Source: Rhynchopus sp. YZ270_cl-10 (taxonomy: Eukaryota; Euglenozoa; Diplonemea; Diplonemida; Diplonemidae). From it: a DNA stretch of 64,000 bases. The notes under the pieces were generated by a model. It was not told the DNA's origin, did no database searches, and saw nothing but the letters and a program-made list of their open reading frames with translations. A program made the position numbers and the translations under genes. Shown here one piece after another: positions 42,664-51,383 of the stretch. The stretch spans positions 992,001 to 1,056,000 of the forward strand of contig OZ037891.1 in assembly GCA_964035575.1 (NCBI GenBank). The letters are read 5' to 3'. Each line of letters starts with the position of its first letter. The stretch's first letter is position 1.

Positions 42664-44750
42664 ATGTCCCCCCCGGGAGGTAAGAGCGTGCAGGTATGCT
42701 ATTCGCGATTCTCCACAGCAACAAGGAAAATGGTAACACTCGTGATCCTTGGTACTTACTCGTACTGTGGTGACATGCTTGAGCATGTTTCCAAAGTACC
42801 AAGGAAAAAATGGATAAAAAAGGGGGGGGAAATGTGTTACTTTGCTTTGATGCCACCCAAACCTTATTCCCAGCATGAGGGGTGTGTCGCATTCATATAG
42901 TGACTGTGCGTCTCAGTCAAGGGGAATGATTGTTTTTTTTTTAAATAAGGTGACGCACAGAGAGGCCTAAGTACATCTGATAAACTTCTCTTTTATTTCT
43001 GTGATTTATGAATTTGAGTGATTTACTTTGCTTCCCATTTCCCTCTCCTACGGTCCTATCCCGTTTTCCCTTCTGCACAATTCTCCTCAATTCTCTCACT
43101 ACAGGATATGGCGACAGGCGCGTCTCTGCAAATGGTGGAAGCAGCAACACTTGGCATGCCCTTTGAGGTACACATATGTTTCCATTTTCATGAACTTAGC
43201 TTTTTTTTTTTGTGCTGTCATCCGGGGCTTTGGCATATGTTGGTGTCAGATAGGAGGTCCACAACGGTCATTGTTTGTTGAGACAAAGTTGTATGGTCGA
43301 AAGCGATTGCTTTCATCTAGCTTTTATTTTGACATGTTCCAACCCCCACCCCCACCCCCACCCACCCACCCCAACCCCTCAGGTGTGGAAGACCCGCATG
43401 GGCCGCTTCAGAAAGGAGGGAACTGTTGAGGCGTTCCGCAATGTCTACAGGTATGCATTGATCTTTTTGGATGATGTCAGCGACCCACGTCACGTTTAGG
43501 TGCGCGTATTAGAGGCTTTTCCAACCATCATTTGGTTCTGTCAAAATGCAAATTTTTGCAAAAACTACACTCACTTGAGCGCGTGAGGCTTAGGTTCATC
43601 TTATTAACGTGTATTTTTTTTTCTACCCCAACAGAAACGGCGGGGTGGGTGCGTTCTGGGCCGGCGTCGGGCCGAAGATGATTGAGTCTGCGAGCAAGGG
43701 TGCTGTGCTGATCTGGTCGAAGGAGGTGCTTATGACGATGTGCGGCAACGCAGGACTTGACCCTGTCACGAGCGGCATCGTGTCTGGGGCGGGTGGGGGT
43801 GTTGCGCAGGTGTCGGTCATGGGGCCGATGACGTTCCTCGTCACAGCGAAGGTGACGGGCGACAAGAACATCAGCACGACAAGACGGGTGACGGACACCT
43901 TCAAGGCAAGGGGTATTGGTGGGTTCTACTCGGGGTCTTCTGCTGTGGCGTTCCGCCAGGCCACGAACTGGGCATCCCGCCAGGGGTTCACAGACGCAGT
44001 GCGCCAGGTGATCATCAGACAGAACCACGGTGGGGACAAGAAGGCAAAGCTCTCGAAGCCAGAGGAGATCATGTCCGGTGTCATCGGTGGGTTCCTCGCA
44101 TGCTGGAACCACCCCTTCGAGGTTGCGCGAATTGAGATGCAGGCGCGAGGTGCCTTTGGCGAGGCGAAGATGTCCCTCCCGCAGGTCCTTGGGATGGTCT
44201 ACAAGGAGCAGGGGGTGTCGGTATGTTTCGTTTTCACAGCATCCTTTAGGAGAAAGGTCGCGTATTGAGACAGAACGGAGTCAAGGCTGTGCCGCGTGGT
44301 GAACTTTTACTTGAAGTTTCATCATTGGGAAGGGGCTTTTTGGCTGCCGGCGACCTGCCTCGTGTCCTCGGGGGGGTATTTTTAATACAAAACGTCAAAA
44401 AAGACAGTGGAGATTGCACAACTGTGGCAACACAACCGAGGCAACTACACTACTCCAACAATTTATCAAAAAAAAAATCTATACCTTTGAAATTCGGGCG
44501 ACCTTGTGTACAGAACCCGTCCTCGGACAGGTGATTGTCGAAACTACAAAAACAATAACAGGGTTGGTTCAAGGGTGTGGTTCCTCGCATCGGGCTCGGT
44601 ATTTGGCAGACGCTGTTCATGGTCACTGGGGCGAGAATAGTTAAGGTATGTATTATCACCCCAGCCCACATCTTGATGTACTGTAACCCAAATGCATAAT
44701 CACAGGAATGGCTCAACGAGACCCCTGCAGACAAGGCGAAGAGCGCCTAG
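42664..44750 (+). CDS. YHM2: Mitochondrial carrier, Yhm2-like (citrate/2-oxoglutarate), six exons
   Basis: Exons: 42664-42693, 43105-43167, 43383-43450, 43635-44220, 44562-44645 and 44706-44750. Joined in frame they give 291 residues. The order of motifs follows yeast Yhm2, a mitochondrial carrier that exchanges citrate for 2-oxoglutarate across the inner membrane: EAATLGMPFEVWKTRM (repeat 1), GPKMIESASKGAVLIW, AFRQATNWASRQGF, GGFLACWNHPFEVARIEMQ (repeat 3, with the P-x-[DE]-x-x-[RK] signature as PFEVAR) and GWFKGVVPRIGLGIWQTLFM. A role in citrate export or NADPH shuttling is inferred. Length is normal for the family. All junctions are GT-AG and keep the frame. Four of the five introns contain pieces of dispersed repeats (R1, R3, R1, R5); the last, of 60 bases, has none. 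Confidence 0.88.
42948..43000 (+). repeat. R1 copy in intron 1 of the carrier
   Basis: GGTGACGCACAGAGAGGCCT, then AAGTACATCTGATAAACTTC. It is followed by a pyrimidine-rich stretch up to the intron end at 43104. Confidence 0.65.
43569..43634 (+). repeat. R1 copy forming the 3' splice site of carrier intron 3
   Basis: GTGAGGCTTAGGTTCATCTT then ATTAACG and a T-rich run ending CTACCCCAACAG at 43634, the exon 4 boundary. The pyrimidine tail of R1 is thus the polypyrimidine tract of this intron. Confidence 0.75.
44404..44475 (+). repeat. R5 copy in intron 4 of the carrier
   Basis: CAGTGGAGATTGCACAACTG, then GCAACACAACCGAGGCAAC and TACTCCAACAATTTATC with an A run. It is nearly the same as the copy at 37369-37440. 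Confidence 0.75.
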
Positions 44751-46098
44751 AGCGATACAAATAAATGGCTGCGAAAAAGCATTTCAAAGCTGTCTTTTTT
44801 TGGGAGAAGGTTTTTTGGTGAATGCCTTGCCGTTCCCTGCCTCTCCCTTCGCTGTACCATGTGGAACAGAGAGATGATTGAAAAAAAAAAGACAATACCA
44901 ACACCACCAGAACATTCCCATATTCCCCTTTCTCTCTCTCTCTCTCCTTTTTTATTTTTATTTTGCGTTCCCTCATTCCTCCCTGTCACTGTCTTTTTGA
45001 TGAAATCCAGTTGACAGAACACTTTCTCTGCTAGGTTTTATTTTGTGGGTCAAAGAAGGTTGTGGGAAACAAAAAGGTTGATCAAAATTTTTTTTTTTTT
45101 GGTCCACAGTTTTCTCCCCTTCCTCGTAGATCCGCAACAATCTTGCAGTACCGAACTTGAGGAAAAGTTTTTTTTTTCTGTCTTTTTATAACCCTGAAAC
45201 GTCTCTTTGTTCGTTGGATTTCTTTTTTCTTTTTATTTTTTTAGCCCCCCTCTTTTTCTTCTTTTTGTTTGCTTTGTCGTACTCAGCAATGTGTGGCACT
45301 TCCCCCAATGTTAAGATGTGTATGCACACAAGAGGTACATTCATCTAACAACATTTCTTTGTATTTTTTTTGTAAGGTGACTAAGCACGAGAGGCTTAGG
45401 GTCATCTTATAAACCTTTCTTTTTTTTTGTCAAAAGGAAACGAAAAGCGCGCTACTGCGGAGGCTCAGGTTTCATATGATATAAAAAAGAAATATTGTTT
45501 GTGCTTTATAGTGGAGCACACTCTAGGGTGGCTACACTACATTGTAACAACCAAGTTTTCAAAAAAAAAAAATTGTTTGTGCTTTCATGCTGGGTCCGTC
45601 GGAGGTGCCTGTATCAATGACACTACCATTTTTTTTTGGGGGGGATATTTCACAATTGAATTGAATCGACTGCATAAAAAAATAACACAAAAAATATACA
45701 AGAAAAGGGGTTTTAAAAAAAGTGTTTCCCCAGCGAACAGCAGACAGACATCTGAACCCCGTGTTTCCTTTCGCAAGAAGGATATGCGGGTGTATTTGGT
45801 GTCAATACCGTCTTTCCCCCCCATATAAAAAAAAGTGGAGGCTTTTTTCTATTTTGTTTCCTTCCCCGCTCCTACTGGGGTTGCATTTTTTTTTTTAAAC
45901 CAGTTACTATTATTTTATACAATCCCCCGTGTGTTGTACCTTGTAATGCGATAGAAGGAAAAAAAAGGGGGAAAATGGATCTTTAAAAATAAGGATTAGA
46001 ACAAAGTCTCTCGTTTGCGTTTTTCAGATTATCAAAGAAGCCAAAAAAAGAAACTTTTTTTTTTATTCAAAAACGAAATATCAAATGTAATTTTATTC
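44751..46098. other. Intergenic region with R1, R3 and R5 copies
   Basis: R1 at about 45374, R5 at about 45508, R3 at about 45579, and a GATGTGTATGCACACAAGAG-type repeat at 45314. Otherwise T- and A-runs. No gene is recognised. Confidence 0.6.
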
Positions 46099-46871
46099 AT
46101 CAGTCTAAATGGGAGCCAATTACCCCCCCCCTAGCCAATTACCCCCCCCCCTTATATTACCCCCTTTTTCCAAAATCCGAAAATACGAGATTTTTCAGTG
46201 TCTATTACCCCCCCCCCTTTAGGTGGTCCCACGTAGAAGGAAATCCTTAAGGATTTGCTATGGAAACACATGTGACCCCACCGTGGAGAGCAATCGGCTC
46301 CCGCAATCAAAAGAAAGCAGAGAAAAGGGGAAAGAAAAAGAAAAAAAGTTGTGTACCATGCGCCTGCGGCGCTATCTGTTCCCTACCCCCCGTGATGTAC
46401 TTATGTATATTCCACCTGATTTTGCCGGTGTTTTCCGGTGTTAGCCGGTGAAGTCACGGCATTGGGTACTGGGTACACTCACTTCATCATTGTACTAGCC
46501 CAGGGAGGGGCTACCGGCAAGGTCTCTTCCAATCCGTACCCCAGTTTCCTAGGGGGCTTCACTGGCTCGGGCTCCAGTAGGTCCCTCCGCACATGTAATG
46601 TGCCTGCCTTCGGCACCCAGGGTAGCATTCCCAGTACCTTTTACCCTCAGGTCAGACCTTCATAGAGTTCCAGGAGGAGTGCCACAACAGGGTCCCCGGA
46701 TGCGATTTAACGTCCAGCCCAGGACGAGAGGGGCTGAGCAGGGATTTTTTTAAATTTAGGTGAAGGAAATCCACTAAGGTGGGCGTGCCTGGCCGCAAAT
46801 CGCCTTGGGGATCACCAAAATATCCCATTGGTACCGGGTACCGTGGGTACCCAGGTATACACAAACCCGCA

Positions 46872-47018
46872 AATACGGTACACACGTACACACGTACACA
46901 CGTACACACGTACACACGTACACACGTACACACGTACACACGTACACACGTACACACGTACACACGTACACACGTACACACGTACACACGTACACACGTA
47001 CACACGTACACAGGTACA
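46872..47018. repeat. (GTACACAC)n microsatellite
   Basis: About 18 units of an 8-bp alternation of GTACACAC with CGTACACA phase shifts. It lies in the outer element, and its open frames are artefacts of the repeat. Confidence 0.95.
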
Positions 47019-47476
47019 CAGGTAGGTGTCTATTACCCCCCCCCCCCCCCCCCTTGGGTGTCTACACGGTGCGGTAGTCAGCAAAATGACAACCTAAATG
47101 ACAACCTCAATGACATGTCATAATTATGACAACCCTATAGGTTGTCAGTGACAACCTAGGGGTTGTCAAATGACAACCTGAGGTTGTCAAATGACAACCT
47201 ATAGGTTGTCATTTGACAACCTTATGCATGTGAAATGCCTTGCAACAGCCATTTTTATTGGAAATGTGGGAGGTTGGGGGGTTGGGAGGTTGGTGGTTAC
47301 CTGTTTGATTGTTGATTGTTGAATGTCCATGCACTGTAAAAATTTATTTAAAAAAAAAGGAGATGGGGGGGGTGATTTCTGTTTTTGTTGATTTCATGAT
47401 GATTTGGGTCCCTCACCCCCTTTGTAAAAATCCCGCCCATACACATATGCAGGGGTCAAGTGACTGACGTGCCTGA

Positions 47477-48409
47477 CTAGTGCCATTGAACACTCTCTTC
47501 GGAGTCCTCCTTGTTTGCCTCTGTGTCACTGGCCTCAGCAAGAGTCTCCTCAGGATCCTCAGGAGCCTCCTCAGGAACTTCGTCCTCCCCAAACACGGAC
47601 ATCCATGATGCCCCGTCCATTTTCACAGAGAGTGCGTTGGGGGCCCCCACGGGTATGTCCACACGAGTAATTCCCACCTGCACCATCACGGAAGTCTCCC
47701 TCGTCGAATCAAGGGACAGAGTGCTGGGGACATCATACGTACCGTCGACCACCCCGATGCTGGCCCCGATGGCAAGGCGCTCCCGCTTCAACGCAAAGCT
47801 CAGCTTGTGACCCTGCAGCGTCGGGTCGGTGCAAAACACGGTGCAACCGTTTTCAATAAAAATTCGGTGCACTTTTCCACCCGGTGTCATCTTTTCCCCC
47901 ATCACCGTGATGATAGGCCATACGGAAGCGCGGGGGCCTCTTTTGATGACCCCCTTGGCCGCCGCTGTCCCTGTTCCCTCGTTGACAATGGACGTGTACA
48001 AGCACGCCATGTCCATGTCCCCCAGCGACGCCCCTTCCCGAACTACAAGCGCCAGACGCTTGTACGCCTCCGTCTTCTTTGCGGCGTCCGATATCCCAGG
48101 CAACTTCCGCAGCACGAGTCCGCCAAACACAGTCTCCTTCACTGCCCCTCCGTTCCCGGAGATGCGGAGGCTGTACACACCTTTGGCAGCATCAGCCTCT
48201 GCCCTGTTCTTCGCCTGTGTGATGGTGAATTTTTTGCCAAGTTCAGCTGCCACTGAGCCATCATTGGACTTGAAGTCCACCTTGAAACATTTCGAAATCA
48301 AGGCCCTCAGTGCAGGGTGGCTTAAGGGGGTTGCACCGGCGGGGTTCTTCGCTTTGTACACATAAACAGTACAAAAGTCGTTTGCAATCGTCGTCTGCTT
48401 GCTTGTCAT
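47477..48409 (-). CDS. Transposon protein 1, unknown, acidic tail
   Basis: A 310-residue protein not recognised. The body (1-265) is an even mix of predicted strands and helices with Gly-rich turns (RISGNGGAVKETVFGGLVLR, KRGPRASVWPIITVMGEKM and on) and no Cys/His cluster, P-loop or membrane segment. The tail (about 272-310) is strongly acidic (EDEVPEEAPEDPEETLAEAS and on) and ends SVQWH. The last 41 codons lie in the left inverted arm, and the right arm holds a second copy (about 50709-50833, + strand) coding nearly the same tail with a small length change. Upstream of its ATG the coding strand reads CTTTCCAGGATCC, a plausible acceptor. As the partner of a putative transposase it may be an accessory DNA-binding protein, which is inference. 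Confidence 0.75.
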   Translation of the reverse strand: MTSKQTTIANDFCTVYVYKAKNPAGATPLSHPALRALISKCFKVDFKSNDGSVAAELGKKFTITQAKNRAEADAAKGVYSLRISGNGGAVKETVFGGLVLRKLPGISDAAKKTEAYKRLALVVREGASLGDMDMACLYTSIVNEGTGTAAAKGVIKRGPRASVWPIITVMGEKMTPGGKVHRIFIENGCTVFCTDPTLQGHKLSFALKRERLAIGASIGVVDGTYDVPSTLSLDSTRETSVMVQVGITRVDIPVGAPNALSVKMDGASWMSVFGEDEVPEEAPEDPEETLAEASDTEANKEDSEESVQWH

Positions 48410-48528
48410 GATATGATGTGGTGTGGTTTTTGGATCCTGGAAAGAGGGTGTGACTAATGGGATTGCGATGGAACAAAAACGAGTGCTATGGGGGGGGAGG
48501 GGGATTCATTCCTTTGTATAGATTCGCG

Positions 48529-48752
48529 GTAAACAAACAAACAAACAAACAAACAAACAAACAAACAAACAAACAAACAAACAAACAAACAAACAAACAA
48601 ACAAACAAACAAACAAACAAACAAACAAACAAACAAACAAACAAACAAACAAACAAACAAACAAACAAACAAACAAACAAACAAACAAACAAACAAACAA
48701 ACAAACAAACAAACAAACAAACAAACAAACAAACAAACAAACAAACAAACAA
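48529..48752. repeat. (CAAA)n microsatellite, about 56 units
   Basis: An uninterrupted tetranucleotide array between the two transposon genes. It is followed at once by an R5-type sequence (TAGTGGAGCACACTCTAG), so a host repeat sits inside the transposon. Confidence 0.97.
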
Positions 48753-48827
48753 ATAGTGGAGCACACTCTAGAGGCAACACTGAACAAACAAAAAATACAA
48801 CAACAACAACAAAATGTAAACAGGCTA

Positions 48828-50675
48828 CTACTCTCCGTGCATGTTGTACATATGATTTTCTACGGCTCTCGGTGAGGAAAACACGTCCATACAAATGGGA
48901 CAATGTTTCTTGGAAATATCCTCTGAGTGATTACACAAAAGATGCTGGCTAAAACCTCGCTTGGAAACATTGCGTTCGCATATGGGGCATTCCTGCCTGC
49001 ATGCACAAGTAATTGAAGGGCGGTGATTTGCGTCGTAGTGACAATAGAGCTTGTGCGCGGTATTGAAATTTGTTTGTTTTCCAAGTCTGGTACAGATGGT
49101 GCATATATAGCTTTCGCCCGCATCCTCTGATTCTGATTCTGGTTCTGGTTCTGATTTGCTTTCCACAACAGGGGGTACCCTCCATGATGGCTCCTTACAC
49201 ACGCAAATCTTCTTCACCCTACCCTCATCATCAGGGTTGGACAAGAATTTTTGCCCCCACCCTGTTCGGCGTTTTATGTGTTTTCCCAGTCCAGCACGTT
49301 GCAGTCGCTGCACCAAGTTAGTGCACGCGGTTTTCCAAGTCTCATCTACTACTGTTATGCATTTGCACAGCCACAACGTATCAAACTCCCAAAGTGCGGG
49401 AAGCGCGTCCGTTAGGGGACCCAGTGGTGACATCGGCACTGCATGTTTAGTTTCAATTTCGAATGCCAAGAAATCGCGTTCCATTGTATTTGGGGAGGTG
49501 CATGCCGTCCAACGCTTCCTCTCCCCATTGGCATGCTCGAACAGTTCGTCCGACACGGTCACTCTGTGTGCGTCTTCTTCATCGAACCAATGTTCGACTG
49601 AGTGCATGTACGTGCTTTTCGTAACCCCTGGATTCGCCCATTCAAGCAAATACACGGTAAGGTGATAACACAGTAATGCGAACAAGTAATCTTTTGCGTA
49701 TGGCCTCGACTCGTTCGGGTTTGGGTTTGGTGTGTGGAAGAACCTCACTGGTATGTCACTATACCGAAAGTAGTAAAGGCCCTGCATGGCCTGGCACAAT
49801 ATTAGTTTGCTCCCCTCATTTTCCTGAATGAGGCTGCGTAGGATAGTTCGTGACTGCGTGCCTGTCATATTGCCGTCCTGCTTACCAAGGATCTTTGTTT
49901 CTACGTCGCGGGCACCCGGTATGGTTTTAATGAGCAAACGCATCACCCCCTTGGTATCATGCAGCATCGGAGTTAGCGTGTAACAAGGTTGCTCGAATCG
50001 CCCGGCAATGCTGCACTCGAATCCACAGGCGTCCATTTCTTGAAGGCTCAAGCCAGTAAGGGCAGACAATCTGTCGTCCAGGTCGGTCGCACAGAACGCA
50101 CTTCTATGTCCCCCGGGGCCGACACCTTTGAAGAGACTTGCCAACTCGGCATGATCTCCCCCGATTTTGTAGTAGAGGAGGGAAAATTCGAAGCCTCCCC
50201 TCCTGAGGATGCGCTCTTGAACGTTTGAGAGCTGTGGCAGAAAGGTAAAAACCCACCAGTCGTGGAAGGTGGATTTTTTTTTGTCAGCGACCGTCAAAAA
50301 GTTTGTCGCTTCAAGCCCGTTCGTCGCAGCAACTGCAAGCCTCTTCCGTGCAAGTTGGGACCTGAAGGCACTGTACGGTGAATACCCATCCCACGTGATG
50401 ATAATGGTCGGGAAGTCACCGCCCAGTCGCAGGGGGAAATACTTCAGAAGCAAAGAGAGCGATTTCTGCACATCACCTACCTGAGCCTCTGCCTTATCCT
50501 TAAACGGCTTCTCCCGCTGCTGCAACGTCTTGTACGCTAGGCCCATTGACGCCCCGGTCACAGCTTTCACCAATTTTCCGATCTCTTCGCAGTCACGCAT
50601 CGACAGTCCTAGCTGGACTCTGTTGCGACCTATGATGTTCCCCACCACCCGCACTGTTTCATGATCAATTCCCAT
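48828..50675 (-). CDS. Putative transposase, DDE-like, C-terminal zinc fingers
   Basis: A 615-residue intronless protein. Candidate acidic catalytic residues in order: D96 in IIITWDGYSP, D174 in YYKIGGDHAELASL, and E377 or E380 in SDELFEHANGERKRW. The DG, GDHxxL and ExxExxN contexts recall DDE transposases of the RAG1/Transib or hAT-like type, but this is by eye and unproven. YTLTPMLHDTKGV (232-244) adds to that likeness. The C-terminus has two clear C2H2 fingers (C563-C566-H578-H583 and C592-C595-H608-H613) and a Cys pair at C525-C528 that may start a third. An acidic stretch separates fingers from core. It would bind the TIRs and cut the element. A run of about 26 A residues lies just before the ATG on the coding strand. 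It is opposite in strand to all host genes. Confidence 0.75.
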   Translation of the reverse strand: MGIDHETVRVVGNIIGRNRVQLGLSMRDCEEIGKLVKAVTGASMGLAYKTLQQREKPFKDKAEAQVGDVQKSLSLLLKYFPLRLGGDFPTIIITWDGYSPYSAFRSQLARKRLAVAATNGLEATNFLTVADKKKSTFHDWWVFTFLPQLSNVQERILRRGGFEFSLLYYKIGGDHAELASLFKGVGPGGHRSAFCATDLDDRLSALTGLSLQEMDACGFECSIAGRFEQPCYTLTPMLHDTKGVMRLLIKTIPGARDVETKILGKQDGNMTGTQSRTILRSLIQENEGSKLILCQAMQGLYYFRYSDIPVRFFHTPNPNPNESRPYAKDYLFALLCYHLTVYLLEWANPGVTKSTYMHSVEHWFDEEDAHRVTVSDELFEHANGERKRWTACTSPNTMERDFLAFEIETKHAVPMSPLGPLTDALPALWEFDTLWLCKCITVVDETWKTACTNLVQRLQRAGLGKHIKRRTGWGQKFLSNPDDEGRVKKICVCKEPSWRVPPVVESKSEPEPESESEDAGESYICTICTRLGKQTNFNTAHKLYCHYDANHRPSITCACRQECPICERNVSKRGFSQHLLCNHSEDISKKHCPICMDVFSSPRAVENHMYNMHGE

Positions 50676-50987
50676 TGTTTTTTTTTTTTTTTTTTTTTTT
50701 TTGTCCTGTCATGGATGTCCGTGTTTGGGGAGGACGAAGTTCCTGAGGAGGCTCCTGAGGAGGAGGCTCTTGCTGAGGCCAGTGACACAGAGGCAAACAA
50801 GGAGGACTCCGAAGAGAGTGTTCAATGGCACTAGTCAGGCACGTCAGTCACTTGACCCCTGCATATGTGTATGGGCGGGATTTTTACAAAGGGGGTGAGG
50901 GACCCAAATCATCATGAAATCAACAAAAACAGAAATCCCCCCATCTCCTCCTTTTTTTTTTGTAAAAATAAATTTTTACAGTGCATG

Positions 50988-51050
50988 GACATTCAACAAT
51001 CAACAATCAACAATCAACAATCAACAATCAACAATCAACAATCAACAATC
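50988..51050. repeat. (CAACAAT)n variable repeat in the right inverted arm
   Basis: About nine units of a 7-bp repeat here. The matching place in the left arm (about 47306-47325) has only about two. This is the main length difference between the arms. Confidence 0.85.
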
Positions 51051-51383
51051 AAACAGGTAACCACCAACCTCCCAACCCCCCAACCTCCCACATTTCCAAT
51101 AAAAATGGCTGTTGCAAGGCATTTCACATGCATAAGGTTGTCAAATGACAACCTAGGGGTTGTCATTTGACAACCTCAGGTTGTCATTTGACAACCCCTA
51201 GGTTGTCACTGACAACCTAGGGGTTGTCTCGCACCGAGGGTTGTCCTTTGACATGTCCTTGAGGTTGTCATTTTGATGACTACCGCACCGTGTATTACCC
51301 CCCCCCCCTTATATTACCCCCAAAACCCGAATATGACCCTCAAGGGGGGGGGGGGGGGGTAATTGGCTCCCATTTAGACTGAT

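Larger units (their letters stand above)
47065..51292 (-). mobile_element. Two-gene DNA transposon with about 0.55-kb TIRs and TA target duplication
   Basis: The ends read CACGGTGCGGTAGTCA and its complement. Long inverted arms span 47065-47608 and 50709-51292 and are dotted with GTTGTCATTTGACAACC-type palindromes. TA flanks both ends. Deleting the element and one TA restores GTGTCTATTACCCCC, a motif present intact at about 46197 and 47027, which supports the boundaries. Two intact-looking genes lie on the minus strand (48828-50675 upstream, 47477-48409 downstream). The arms include the last 41 codons of the downstream gene. The match between arms is high, so the insertion is probably young. 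TIR sequence and TA target resemble no superfamily I can name with confidence. Confidence 0.75.
46099..51383. mobile_element. Outer TIR element with TATTACCCCCC motifs, host to the inner transposon
   Basis: ATCAGTCTAAATGGGAGCCA then ATTACCCCCC at 46099 is mirrored at 51350-51383. Without the inner insert (47063-51294) the outer element would be about 1.05 kb and non-coding. It carries several TATTACCCCC blocks (46125, 46200, 47030 and 51293), R6 (46266-46385), a GC-rich stretch (46406-46860) of unknown nature and an 8-bp microsatellite. The long C runs make exact copy limits uncertain. Confidence 0.55.

Noticed and set aside
46652-47123. Open frames of repeated YVCTCVRV or HTYTRTHV
   Set aside because: Products of the (GTACACAC)n microsatellite.
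48454-48903. Open frames of repeated FVCLFVCL or KQTNKQTN
   Set aside because: Products of the (CAAA)n microsatellite.
46099-51383. Polinton or other large virus-like element
   Set aside because: There are only two genes, neither showing polymerase, integrase, packaging ATPase or capsid features that I can see, and the duplication is TA. A plain DNA transposon fits better.
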